Positions 53,527 through 62,045 of a stretch of DNA of 64,000 bases are shown here, in pieces; the first letter of the stretch is position 1, and every line of letters starts with the position of its first letter. The stretch spans positions 122,781-186,780 of the forward strand of contig SFFI01000001.1 in assembly GCA_004556925.1 (NCBI GenBank), written 5' to 3'. The translations under genes were made by a program, and so were the position numbers. The notes beneath the pieces were generated by a model, which did not search any database, was not told where the DNA came from, and worked only from the letters and a program-made list of their open reading frames with translations. The stretch is from Clostridiales bacterium. Its GTDB lineage: Bacteria > Bacillota > Clostridia > Saccharofermentanales > DTU023.

Positions 53527-55140
53527 CTACCAGCCACAGACCCGCCCCTGAAGTGGGGCGAGGATGTCCTCGCGCCGATCGGGGTCTTTCTCCGCTAGCT
53601 TTTGCAGGATGAGCCGGCCGCCTGCATCCATCCCCTGACACCCCGCCAGCAGGATGACATCTCCCGGTTGAACCTGGGCTAAGGCCTGATCCAAAGCTGT
53701 TTCCAGCTGGTCATAGAGGGTATAGGGCATGTGGTTATGCTGCATTTCCTCTTGGAAAACTGCAATTTCCTCAGCTTGAACTTCATCGTAGTGGCCTACC
53801 GTATCCTGGGACAAGCTAGGAATGAAGGCCCGCATCTTAAGTTGTGGCAGCCAGCGGTTGAGGGTTTGGATATTCTCCCGGTTGACTTTGGGACCCCGTT
53901 TACCGCGGATTGCATAAACCATGACCAATTGCTGGTAGTCCATCTCAGCGAGGCTTTTCAGGGTCATATCGATGTTTTTGCTGTTCGCAAAATGGTCATC
54001 AAAAATGCGGAAATCGCCGTGGTAAAGCTCCTGGAACCGTCTTTCTACTCCCTGGTAGGCTCCGACCGCTTGTGCGCACACCTTAGGTGAAATGCCTTGG
54101 CACAGGGCCAGCGTGATCGCAGCCAGTGCGTTATAGACCGAGTGCAAGCCAGGCACCTGAAGTTTGACCGGATAGGAGCCTGCCTCTATGGTATTGAGAT
54201 CAAAGGCAGTCTGGGGTTTGCGTTTAGCCGAGGCCAGGAAATTCTCTGGTTCTATGCAGAGGTCAAAGCTGGCAAAGCCTGTAGATAAGTCGAGCTTGTC
54301 TGCCCGCACATCAGCCTGGTCAGACAAGCCAAAACGCAAGACTCGAGCAGAAACCTGGTCCGCCAGAGAGATCGACCAGGGATCATCCACATTGAGGACA
54401 GCTACCCCCTCCTCATCCAGGCCCTTAAGGAGTTTAGATTTTTCCAGAAAGTAGGCCTCCATGCTGCCATGGTAGTCGAGATGTTCTTGGCTCAGATTGA
54501 TCAGAGCCGCTTGGGCGAAGCGGGTTTGCCGAACCCGGTTTTGGTGGAGTCCAATAGAAGATACCTCCATGACTGCATGTGCATAACCCTCTTGGACCAT
54601 ATTGCGCAAATATCTTTGCAGGTCCAGGGCATCGGGGGTGGTCATAGAAGAAGTCACCTTGCTGCGGCCATCTTCATAGGCTACGGTACCAATAAGGCCA
54701 CAGGGCCAACCTGCAGTCTGGATGATCTGTCGATACAAAAGCGAGGTGGAGGTCTTACCATTAGAGCCTGTAATCCCGCAGAGCTCCAGCTGGCGGCTGG
54801 GATGATCATAGTATTGGCTGGCCAGGTCGGCAACAGCAGCCCGAGAATCTTGAACGACAATTTGCGGCAAGTCTACATGAGGATGAGGGACCTCCACCAC
54901 AGCAGCCAAAGCGCCTTGCCGGGCAACCTGTTCCAAATAGGCGTGTCCATCTGCCTCAAACCCTTTAACCGCAATAAAGAGGTCATTTTGCCCAACCTTA
55001 CGTGAATCAATTTGCAGCTGGTTGATAGGGCATGTCTGGAGTGTATCCCAGTGGTCGGGATAGCTTTGGATGTCCAGACCAGAGCAAAGGGGGCCGAGGG
55101 TTTGGATAGGGTGGTAATTGTGGGGCATGATCTTGGTCAT
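53527..55140 (-). CDS. MurE-like Mur ligase of uncertain substrate
   Basis: 537 residues. N-terminal DSRKVGQNDLFIAVKGFEADGH, the ATP loop ITGSNGKTSTSLL, MTTPDALDLQRYL, EVSSIGLHQNRV and NLSQEHLDYHGSMEAYF are MurE-like. The C-terminal domain departs from MurE: where DYAHTPDALE is expected it has DDHFANSKNIDMTLKSL, then YAIRGKRGPKVNREN, and the DNPR substrate motif is absent. I recall such paralogs in Clostridia as unclassified Mur ligases. It could be the only MurE-type ligase in the neighbourhood or a paralog with another role. It starts an operon with the DUF3160 gene and is divergent from alaS. Confidence 0.75.
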   Translation of the reverse strand: MTKIMPHNYHPIQTLGPLCSGLDIQSYPDHWDTLQTCPINQLQIDSRKVGQNDLFIAVKGFEADGHAYLEQVARQGALAAVVEVPHPHVDLPQIVVQDSRAAVADLASQYYDHPSRQLELCGITGSNGKTSTSLLYRQIIQTAGWPCGLIGTVAYEDGRSKVTSSMTTPDALDLQRYLRNMVQEGYAHAVMEVSSIGLHQNRVRQTRFAQAALINLSQEHLDYHGSMEAYFLEKSKLLKGLDEEGVAVLNVDDPWSISLADQVSARVLRFGLSDQADVRADKLDLSTGFASFDLCIEPENFLASAKRKPQTAFDLNTIEAGSYPVKLQVPGLHSVYNALAAITLALCQGISPKVCAQAVGAYQGVERRFQELYHGDFRIFDDHFANSKNIDMTLKSLAEMDYQQLVMVYAIRGKRGPKVNRENIQTLNRWLPQLKMRAFIPSLSQDTVGHYDEVQAEEIAVFQEEMQHNHMPYTLYDQLETALDQALAQVQPGDVILLAGCQGMDAGGRLILQKLAEKDPDRREDILAPLQGRVCGW

Positions 55141-55322
55141 CTAGGGGTCACTTCCTTTGTTGTTTCAGTATGAATGGGGCTGGCCTGAGGGCCAGGGCTA
55201 GGACCCGGCCCCCCACTGACGAGTAAAAATTAAATGTGTCTTCTGTATTGAGAATATTATAAGATAAACTAAAAAATATGCGAGGAAATTTCCGAAAGCG
55301 ACAGCTATCCATGGGGCCACGC

Positions 55323-55348
55323 ACCTCTGCCCTTAAAGAGGTTATAAT
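55323..55348 (+). promoter_or_regulatory. Candidate alaS -10 with adjacent inverted repeat
   Basis: TATAAT at 55343-55348 is immediately preceded by ACCTCT/AGAGGT with an 8-nt loop (55323-55342), which could be an operator. The 283-bp divergent gap (55141-55423) holds no gene and no T-box leader motif. Confidence 0.3.
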
Positions 55349-55423
55349 GGGAACTTGAGTGTTCGTTTTCCCGAACAATCAGCTCTGAGTCAATTAGGAA
55401 AACATTTATATAAAGGAGATAAA

Positions 55424-58075
55424 ATGAAAGCCTTATCCGCCAACGAAATTCGGGAAAAGTATCTAAGCTTTTTCAACTCCAAGGGCCACCTGCGCCTGCC
55501 CTCCTTCTCCCTCATCCCCCACGATGATCCTTCTATTCTCTTGATCAATGCGGGGATGACCCCCATGAAAAAATGGTTTACCGGAGCGGAGATTCCACCG
55601 CGTAAACGGGTCACAACCTGCCAAAAGTGCATCAGGACTCCTGATATTGACCAGGTTGGCCTCACCGCCCGGCATGGGACCTTTTTTGAAATGCTGGGAA
55701 ACTTCTCCTTTGGCGACTACTTTAAGCAAGACGCTATTAGTTGGGCTTGGGAACTCTGTACGGAGGTGTTTGAGATGCCTCCAGACCTGATCTATGTCAG
55801 CGTTTATCAAGAGGACGACGAGGCTTATAAGATTTGGCATGAGACCATTGGGCTCAGTGCGGACCACATTGCCCGCATGGGGAAGGAAGATAACTTTTGG
55901 GAGCACGGCGTTGGCCCCTGTGGTCCCTGTTCAGAGATCTTCTTTGACCGGGGAGAAAAGTACGCCTGCGGTCCCGACTGCCACTTTCCTTGCGATTGTG
56001 ATCGCTATATGGAAATCTGGAACCTGGTCTTTACCCAATTTGACCGGCAAGAGGACGGCTCCTACTTACCTCTAGAACATAAGAATATTGATACCGGAGG
56101 CGGTTTGGAACGATTTGCCATTGTTTTGCAAGGAGTCGATAACTTCTTTGAAGTCGACAATATCCAGGCTATCCTGCAAGAAGCTGCCAAGCTAGCAGGG
56201 GGCAAATACGGCGAAAACGAGGAAACAGACGTCGCCCTCCGGGTCATTACGGACCACATCCGATCTGCCACCATGATGATTGCAGATGGGGTCGTACCGT
56301 CCAATGAAGGCCGGGGCTATATCTTACGCCGCCTGCTCCGGCGGGCCGTGCGGTTTGGCCGCAAAATCAACATGCCCCAGCCCTTCCTCGGCGACTTAGC
56401 CAATGTCGCCATTGCCCAATCTGCGGGGGCCTATCCCAACCTAGAAGAACGCCAACAGGTTATCCTGACCCACATTAACCGGGAGGAAAGCAGCTTTAAC
56501 AAGACTCTAGAACAGGGATTGGCCATCTTAGATGGGGAAATTGCTAAGGCTCTGGAGCAAAAGACGGCCCTCTTATCGGGCGAGGTTATTTTCCGCCTCC
56601 ATGACACCTATGGTTTCCCCTTCGATTTAACCCGAGAAATCGCACGCGAAAAGGGCCTAGATATTGATAAAGCTGGCTTTGACCAAGCCATGGCCCGGCA
56701 AAAAGCTGCTGGTCGCGAGGCCCAACTCAAAAAAGCAGCCTCTGCCTGGGAAAGTGTCAGCCTGCCTGAGAGTGTAGACCGTAGCCAGGCCACACACTTT
56801 ATCGGCTATGACCAGCTGGAAGGCCAAGGCCAGCTCCTGCATATCTTGGTGAAATCGGATAACCAGCTTCTGGAACGTGACAGCCTCTCCGCAGGAGAAA
56901 GTGGGCTCCTGATTTTTGACCAAACCCCCTTCTACGCAGAAGGCGGCGGGCAGGTAGGCGATCGCGGCCTGATCCATGGGGATAATGCCCAAGTCCAGGT
57001 GATCACCACAGAAAAAGACGGCGATGGCCTCTTCTTCCATCAAGTGGACGTGATCGATGGGCTCGTAGAAAAAGGCCAAAGCTACCAGTTGGCTGTTGAC
57101 CGTGAACTGCGCCTAGCCACCGCACGTAACCATACCTCCACCCACCTTCTCCACAAGGCACTCAAGGACACTTTGGGCGACCATGTAGACCAGGCAGGTT
57201 CCTACGTAGACGAAAATTACCTCCGCTTTGACTTCCGGCATTTCGGGGCTTTAAGCCCTGAGGAGATCAAGCAGGTAGAAGCCATCGTCAATCAAGCGAT
57301 CTTGGCAGACTATCCGGTTACAGCTGAGGTTATGGATATTGAGCAGGCCAAAGCGACAGGGGCTGAAGCCTTGTTTACTGAGAAGTATGGACAAAGAGTC
57401 CGAGTCATTTCTGTGAGCAGCTTCTCCAAGGAGTTCTGCGGGGGAACCCACCTCAGCCGTAGCTCTCAAGCCTGTTATTTCCGCATTCTGTCTGAGACAG
57501 GCATTGCTTCCGGGGTCCGCCGGATTGAGGCAGTTACCGGGACCAAGGCTTTTGCCCATGCTGCCGAGGAGCACCAGGAGCTCCTTGACACTGCAAAGAC
57601 GCTCAAACTGAATGACACCCACGTCGCAGAACCGGTGGCAAGACTGCTGGAGGAAGAAAAACAGCTACGCCGCGAAATTGACCAGATCCACGCCCAGCAG
57701 GCCGCTGGTCAAGCTTCCAACCTGGTCAGCCAGGCCAAAGAAATAGCTGGGATCAAGCTCGTCCTGGCCAAGCTAGCCGTGGCTGATGCTCCCGCTCTGA
57801 GAGAGGCTGGGGATAGCCTGAAAAACCAGCTGGGGGATTGCTTTATTCTGCTGGCTGGCACCGGTGGGGACAAGGTCCTGTGGCTGGCCATGGCTTCTGA
57901 CTCTGCCGTCAAGGCGGGGCTCAAGGCTGGTGACCTCATCCGCACTGCTGCTCAGTTAACCGGCGGCGGCGGTGGAGGACGTCCAGAGATGGCCCAGGCC
58001 GGCGGCAAGGATAAGAGCAAGGTGGACCAAGCCTTAGAGGCTGTGGAAAAACAAGTTCAGGAGATTTTAGCTTAA
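55424..58075 (+). CDS. alaS: Alanyl-tRNA synthetase
   Basis: 883 residues from the ATG at 55424 with AAAGGAG six bases upstream. Class II core at the N-terminus (EIREKYLSFFNSKGHLRLPSFSLIP, GMTPMKKWFTG), GPCGPCSEIFFD, and motif 3 (NIDTGGGLERFA). The editing domain has HTSTHLLHKALKD and CGGTHLSRS, and the C-terminal DHHA1-like domain has GGGGGGRPEMAQAGGKD. It charges tRNA-Ala; a tRNA-Ala gene with the G3:U70 identity pair is at the right end of the window. A terminator-like hairpin follows before the HIT gene. Confidence 0.97.
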   Translation: MKALSANEIREKYLSFFNSKGHLRLPSFSLIPHDDPSILLINAGMTPMKKWFTGAEIPPRKRVTTCQKCIRTPDIDQVGLTARHGTFFEMLGNFSFGDYFKQDAISWAWELCTEVFEMPPDLIYVSVYQEDDEAYKIWHETIGLSADHIARMGKEDNFWEHGVGPCGPCSEIFFDRGEKYACGPDCHFPCDCDRYMEIWNLVFTQFDRQEDGSYLPLEHKNIDTGGGLERFAIVLQGVDNFFEVDNIQAILQEAAKLAGGKYGENEETDVALRVITDHIRSATMMIADGVVPSNEGRGYILRRLLRRAVRFGRKINMPQPFLGDLANVAIAQSAGAYPNLEERQQVILTHINREESSFNKTLEQGLAILDGEIAKALEQKTALLSGEVIFRLHDTYGFPFDLTREIAREKGLDIDKAGFDQAMARQKAAGREAQLKKAASAWESVSLPESVDRSQATHFIGYDQLEGQGQLLHILVKSDNQLLERDSLSAGESGLLIFDQTPFYAEGGGQVGDRGLIHGDNAQVQVITTEKDGDGLFFHQVDVIDGLVEKGQSYQLAVDRELRLATARNHTSTHLLHKALKDTLGDHVDQAGSYVDENYLRFDFRHFGALSPEEIKQVEAIVNQAILADYPVTAEVMDIEQAKATGAEALFTEKYGQRVRVISVSSFSKEFCGGTHLSRSSQACYFRILSETGIASGVRRIEAVTGTKAFAHAAEEHQELLDTAKTLKLNDTHVAEPVARLLEEEKQLRREIDQIHAQQAAGQASNLVSQAKEIAGIKLVLAKLAVADAPALREAGDSLKNQLGDCFILLAGTGGDKVLWLAMASDSAVKAGLKAGDLIRTAAQLTGGGGGGRPEMAQAGGKDKSKVDQALEAVEKQVQEILA

Positions 58076-58085
58076 AACTAAACAC

Positions 58086-58111
58086 TGCCCAGGCGCGGCT
58101 GCGCCTGGGCA
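58086..58111 (+). terminator. Hairpin between alaS and the HIT gene
   Basis: Perfect 11-bp stem (TGCCCAGGCGC and complement) with a 4-nt loop, followed by AAGTTTTAT. The short T run suggests partial termination. Confidence 0.55.
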
Positions 58112-58164
58112 AAGTTTTATCAGGGGCTGGGCCCCAGACAGGAAAGCACCAGAAAGGAACAAAT

Positions 58165-58524
58165 ATGTCAGATTGTATTTTTTGCAAGATTGCTCATGGA
58201 GAAATTCCCGCCGAAGTTGTCTATGAGACCGATAAGATAATCGCCTTCAATGACTTACACCCCGTGGCCCCTGTCCACGTACTTATTATTCCCAAGGCCC
58301 ACCTGGCAGATATGAATGAACTGGCGAGCTCGGACCAGAGAGCAGAGCTCATGGAAGAAGTCCTGCAGGCTACCCAGGCTCTGTGTAAGCTTTACCACAC
58401 CAGGTCTTTCAACCTCATTAACAACTGCGGCCAGGAGGCGGGACAATCTGTTTTCCACCTCCACTTCCACTTTATCTCCGGGGTAGATCTCACCCAAAAA
58501 ATTGCGGCTGCAGCCCAGGCCTAG
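58165..58524 (+). CDS. HIT-family nucleotide-binding protein (HinT-like)
   Basis: 119 residues, AAAGGA before the ATG. CIFCKIAHGEIPAEVVYE opens the domain, and the histidine triad is HLHFHF preceded by GQSVF. HinT-type enzymes hydrolyse purine nucleoside phosphoramidates, including acyl-adenylates made by aminoacyl-tRNA synthetases, which fits the position after alaS. Full length. Confidence 0.92.
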   Translation: MSDCIFCKIAHGEIPAEVVYETDKIIAFNDLHPVAPVHVLIIPKAHLADMNELASSDQRAELMEEVLQATQALCKLYHTRSFNLINNCGQEAGQSVFHLHFHFISGVDLTQKIAAAAQA

Positions 58525-58630
58525 CCTATCAGGTCCTCTTAACCCTAGTCCCCTTCTTTCGTCGGGCTTATACCCATCTTACAGATCGCCTCAACTAGGT
58601 AAATAAGTGGTCAAGAAATACACATGATTA

Positions 58631-58664
58631 AAGGCCAGTCTTCTCAAGGAAGGCTGGCCTTTTG
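58631..58664 (+). terminator. Terminator after the HIT gene
   Basis: AAGGCCAGTCTT and AAGGCTGGCCTT form a 12-bp stem with one wobble, followed by TTTTGTTT on the plus strand. It sits between converging genes and may also act on the LysM gene. Confidence 0.75.
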
Positions 58665-58720
58665 TTTACTGTGATATAGGTTACAGTGGGAGATTTGCTA
58701 AGCTCCCTCCCCGCTTCGGC

Positions 58721-60925
58721 TTAGGGCGCTGGAGGCAGGATGATCTCCTGGCCCAGACGGATATCATCAGGGTTTGTAATATCCGGGTTGGCGTTGAGCA
58801 CAAGCTGCTGGATGGTAGGATCGTAGCTCTGGTAGTAAGAATTGAGGATAGCGAAGAAGGTATCGCCCGCCTTCACCGTATAGGTCTGGCCTTGGCTATT
58901 GTTGGCCTGGCCGCCCTGGTTTTCGCTGGGCTGCTCGTTATCTCCCGTATTGTCGGAGGGTTCTTCATTCTCCTGGTCATCACCAGATTCTGCAGGTTCC
59001 TTCTCATCACTATTATTTTGTGACTCAGAGTTGTCCTTGCTTTCGCTGGGCTTTGATTCATCTTTTTTCTTGGACTCGGAGGGCTTGCTAGCCTCTGCCT
59101 TACTCTCATCCGCATTGGATTCAAGTGTGGTCTTTTCCTCAGAAGGACTTTCAGATGGGGTTGGAGTCTGCTTGCCGCTACCCAGTAAGCGTACCAGGAT
59201 GAAAACACAAACCAGAATAATGGCGGCTAAGACAACATAGAAAACAATTCGTTTGACCTTATCATGGTCCTGGTTTTCATAGTAGTCATCATAACCTTCA
59301 TCTTGGTAGTTCTGCTGATATTCATCATAGTACTGATCTTGGTACTGGTCTTGGTAACCATCCTGGTATTCAGGATACTGGCCATTTTCATCATAGTATC
59401 CGTCTTGACCATAGTAGCTATCGTCATAGCCCTGACCTTGATCATAACCATAGTCTGCTTGATCGTCATAGCCATAAGTGCCCTGGTCATTATAAGCATA
59501 GTCACCTTGACCTTGGCCTGGACCTTGATCATAACCATAAGCATCTTGGCTATTGTATTGATCTTCACCCTGATTGTAATAGGGTTGGTCATAATCAGAG
59601 CCATAGTTTTGATCATAGTTCTCGCTGCTGTAATCCTGTTGGTAATTGTCATCACCATAGGCCTGACCATAGTTATCCTGGCCATAGCTATCAGGGTTAT
59701 AGGGCGCCTCGTAGCCTTGATCAGCGTAGGGCTGGGAGTCATAGTTCCCATAGTTGCCTGTTTGATCGGGAGCTTGGCCGTAGGGCTGCTGATAGTTGTC
59801 ACCAGCGTTGTAATCTTGGCCCTGGGCGTAACTAGCGCCAGCCGCATAGTCCTCCCCATAAGGGGCCTGGCCTTCTGTTGCATAGCCTTGATCTTGCCCG
59901 GATTGACCATAAGGGTCGTTATAGCTTTGATCTGCATGGGGGGCATGCTGCTGTGCATACGCATCCTGAGCACCCGCATCCTGCATGGCCTGGTTAACTG
60001 CTTGGGCAGAATAGATCTGGGTATCCTGACGTGCAGGGGCCTGACCATCAGCCTGCATCAGACGGCTGGTCTGTGGAGCAGGAGGGGGTGCCATGGGGGT
60101 TGCACCAACCTGGTGACTTGATGCCTGATGGGGGCTAGGACGGCCATCTGTTTGTTCTACAGATTCCACGAGAGAAATCATAACTTGGAGAGAAACGCCA
60201 GACTGCTTAGCGGCAGCAGCGGTGATCAGGTTTTGGGCCGCTTCTTCCTGGCGGTCAGATTCTGCCAAGATGCGGAGCATTTCACGCTGTCCTAAGATGT
60301 CTAAAACTTCCTTGTTGCAAAGGATTAAGCAGTCATCCGCTTCAATTTGTGCCAAGTTGGAATACCGGATTGTCCCTGCAACACCAGCCGCATAATTATT
60401 GAGATGCTGGACCGGGTTTCCATTGAGATCAATGGGTTCTAATTCAAATTCACCGGCAGTCAGAGGATAGAGCACATTGCCCTTATAAATAAAAGCACAG
60501 CCTGCGCCGGTGGTGACAGCAGCAATCTCGCCTTCCTGAACGATAAGGCCAGAAAAGTAAGATTGGCGTACGCCTTCTTGAGCAAGGGTGGCCTTGCCAC
60601 CAACATCTATTGCACAATCGGCTAGGTCGTTAATCTTGCTGTCAATCGAAGTGGTCCCAGCCTTAATTTCTTGATTTAATTTTTGGACGGAATTGGCAAA
60701 AGAAGTTTGGTCGACTGCCCCGCCTTCCTCTGCGGGATAGGCAAAGAGGGCAAAAAGGAAGCCCCTATCTTCGTAGTTACTTTTATCTCTAACTGCGCGA
60801 CTTTCGGTGTTAGGGGTAAAGCGGCCATCCAGATAGTAGGCATCTATTACCTTCTCGTCCGGATAGTATCTCGCATTTACAGTTGTCGCGAGTCTCGAAC
60901 CCACGTAACGAGAATTTTTGGCCAT
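58721..60925 (-). CDS. Membrane protein: PP2C-like pseudophosphatase, Tyr/Gln-rich tract, TM helix, LysM
   Basis: 734 residues, AGGAGG before the ATG. Residues ~1-255 follow the PP2C/PPM fold pattern (AAVTTGAGCAFIYKGN; ADDCLILCNKEVLDIL; AAQNLITAAAAKQSGVSLQVM), but the metal-binding Asp residues expected in DGL and DNxT are missing. Residues ~325-553 are a low-complexity tract almost entirely of Tyr, Gln, Asp, Gly, Asn and Ala, resembling prion-like sequence. A membrane helix is at about 559-581. An extracytoplasmic Ser/Glu/Lys-rich linker (about 582-679) leads to a LysM domain (680-734, YTVKAGDTFFAIL ... DIRLGQEIILP) that should bind peptidoglycan. It looks like a bitopic linker between cytoplasm and wall. 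Single gene. Confidence 0.8.
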   Translation of the reverse strand: MAKNSRYVGSRLATTVNARYYPDEKVIDAYYLDGRFTPNTESRAVRDKSNYEDRGFLFALFAYPAEEGGAVDQTSFANSVQKLNQEIKAGTTSIDSKINDLADCAIDVGGKATLAQEGVRQSYFSGLIVQEGEIAAVTTGAGCAFIYKGNVLYPLTAGEFELEPIDLNGNPVQHLNNYAAGVAGTIRYSNLAQIEADDCLILCNKEVLDILGQREMLRILAESDRQEEAAQNLITAAAAKQSGVSLQVMISLVESVEQTDGRPSPHQASSHQVGATPMAPPPAPQTSRLMQADGQAPARQDTQIYSAQAVNQAMQDAGAQDAYAQQHAPHADQSYNDPYGQSGQDQGYATEGQAPYGEDYAAGASYAQGQDYNAGDNYQQPYGQAPDQTGNYGNYDSQPYADQGYEAPYNPDSYGQDNYGQAYGDDNYQQDYSSENYDQNYGSDYDQPYYNQGEDQYNSQDAYGYDQGPGQGQGDYAYNDQGTYGYDDQADYGYDQGQGYDDSYYGQDGYYDENGQYPEYQDGYQDQYQDQYYDEYQQNYQDEGYDDYYENQDHDKVKRIVFYVVLAAIILVCVFILVRLLGSGKQTPTPSESPSEEKTTLESNADESKAEASKPSESKKKDESKPSESKDNSESQNNSDEKEPAESGDDQENEEPSDNTGDNEQPSENQGGQANNSQGQTYTVKAGDTFFAILNSYYQSYDPTIQQLVLNANPDITNPDDIRLGQEIILPPAP

Positions 60926-60957
60926 AATTCGCCTCCTGTTACTTATATATTTGTGAC

Positions 60958-60966
60958 ATTATAACA
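60958..60966 (-). promoter_or_regulatory. Extended -10 promoter of the LysM protein gene
   Basis: TGTTATAAT on the minus strand (TGnTATAAT type), 32 bp upstream of the ATG at 60925. The -35 is weak (TTGCTT at about 19 bp). A GCTTG/CAAGC hairpin overlaps the upstream side. Confidence 0.55.
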
Positions 60967-61060
60967 TATCGCTTGTTTTTCCAAGCAATATATAGGCTAG
61001 TTTACCGCTTTTAAGCGGCTATCACAAGAAAAAACCCTGTCTCCTGCGGTCTACGGGCAG

Positions 61061-61111
61061 TTTGCAAGGCGCTAGGTCAGGCTAAGCCTTGCAAAAACCC
61101 TGGAATCAGGG
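61061..61111 (-). terminator. ispD terminator and adjacent perfect hairpin
   Basis: On the minus strand CCCTG-4-CAGGG (61098-61111) is followed by TTTTT, giving a terminator 51 bp after the ispD stop. Directly beyond is a perfect 10-bp inverted repeat, TTTGCAAGGC/GCCTTGCAAA (61061-61070 and 61086-61095), of unknown use. A CCGCTTTTAAGCGG palindrome lies at 61005-61018. Confidence 0.6.
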
Positions 61112-61161
61112 CCATTTAAGCAACTTCCGCGGCTTGTTACAGAAAGCTTACGTTTTTGTGG

Positions 61162-61929
61162 CTAGTGTTCAGAATTTAGGAAAAAGCTGGCTAAAGCCAA
61201 ATCTTCCGGCCGTGTAAGCTTAATATTTTTGCGGTCGCCCTCATAAAAATATAGGGGATAGCCCAGATGTTCGAGGGCTTGCACATCATCCGTCAAGGAC
61301 AAGCCATCGGCCTCAGCCTTATAGTAGGCCTCCAGCATCACATCGAGATCCGCGCCTTGCGGGGTCTGCATGAGCAAGGTTTGGGCTCTGGGTGGCGTTT
61401 CACTGCCTTCACCGGCTTTATGCAAAATACGCACCGTGTCTGTAGAAGGCAAGGCGGGAGCCGTACCCACCTTTTGGTCTAAAATAATAACAGCCGCCTG
61501 GTCAATGAGCTGGGGACTGACCAAGCAACGGGCACCATCATGAACCAGGCAGATTATCCTATCCTCTGGGCTTTGCTGGGAATAGCGGCCGCCAGAATGC
61601 CGGTCCAACTCAATCTGTAGATACCGCAGGCCCTCCATCACCGTGGCCTGGCGGCTATCTCCCCCTTGGAGAATGGCTAGGCACTTACCTTGGCTTTTGA
61701 GGTCATGAAGTTCATTTTGCATGGCCTGAAGATGGGTCGGATCGGTAAGAACCACATAGGCATCCACATAGTTACTGGCCTCAAAAGCTTCGCAACTACG
61801 TCTAATGACTGTTTTGCCATCTAGGTTTATCAGCTGCTTGCCGCCTGGCCGTCCCATACGGCTACCTGCACCTGCTGCAGCAATGAGGGCGTAGATCTTG
61901 GCTCGCATATGTCGTTCTGCTTTCATCAT
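61162..61929 (-). CDS. ispD: 2-C-methyl-D-erythritol 4-phosphate cytidylyltransferase
   Basis: 255 residues; GGGGAGG is placed for the ATG at 61929. It transfers CMP to MEP in non-mevalonate isoprenoid synthesis, feeding undecaprenyl phosphate. ALIAAAGAGSRMGRPGGKQLINLDGKTVI is the nucleotide-binding start, VHDGARCLVSPQLID the conserved centre, and LTDDVQALEHLGYPLYFYEGDRKNIKLTRPEDL the C-terminal block. It lies after radA and a short repeat region and is followed by a terminator. Confidence 0.95.
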   Translation of the reverse strand: MMKAERHMRAKIYALIAAAGAGSRMGRPGGKQLINLDGKTVIRRSCEAFEASNYVDAYVVLTDPTHLQAMQNELHDLKSQGKCLAILQGGDSRQATVMEGLRYLQIELDRHSGGRYSQQSPEDRIICLVHDGARCLVSPQLIDQAAVIILDQKVGTAPALPSTDTVRILHKAGEGSETPPRAQTLLMQTPQGADLDVMLEAYYKAEADGLSLTDDVQALEHLGYPLYFYEGDRKNIKLTRPEDLALASFFLNSEH

Positions 61930-61949
61930 GTTCCTCCCCTAACTCTGAA

Positions 61950-62045
61950 TCTCTAGTATCTTTAGTATCCCTAGTGTCTAAGCATCTTTCTCTAGAGTGT
62001 CTCAGCATCTTTCTCTAGTATCTAACTCTAGTATCTAAGCATCAA
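61950..62045. repeat. Short degenerate repeats at the radA-ispD junction
   Basis: On the minus strand GATGCTKAGAYACT recurs three times (near 62042, 62012 and 61988) and GATACTARAG-like units recur between them. The first copy contains the radA stop codon, so the repeats begin at the 3' end of radA. Confidence 0.6.

Noticed and set aside
55141..55423. T-box leader in front of alaS
   Set aside because: The conserved T-box antiterminator sequence and a specifier hairpin were looked for and not found; only a small inverted repeat at the -10 region is present.
59264..60121. Long plus-strand ORF rich in Ile/Val opposite the LysM gene
   Set aside because: It is the antisense of the repetitive Tyr/Gln/Asp tract; stop codons are rare there because of codon bias, and there is no start signal.
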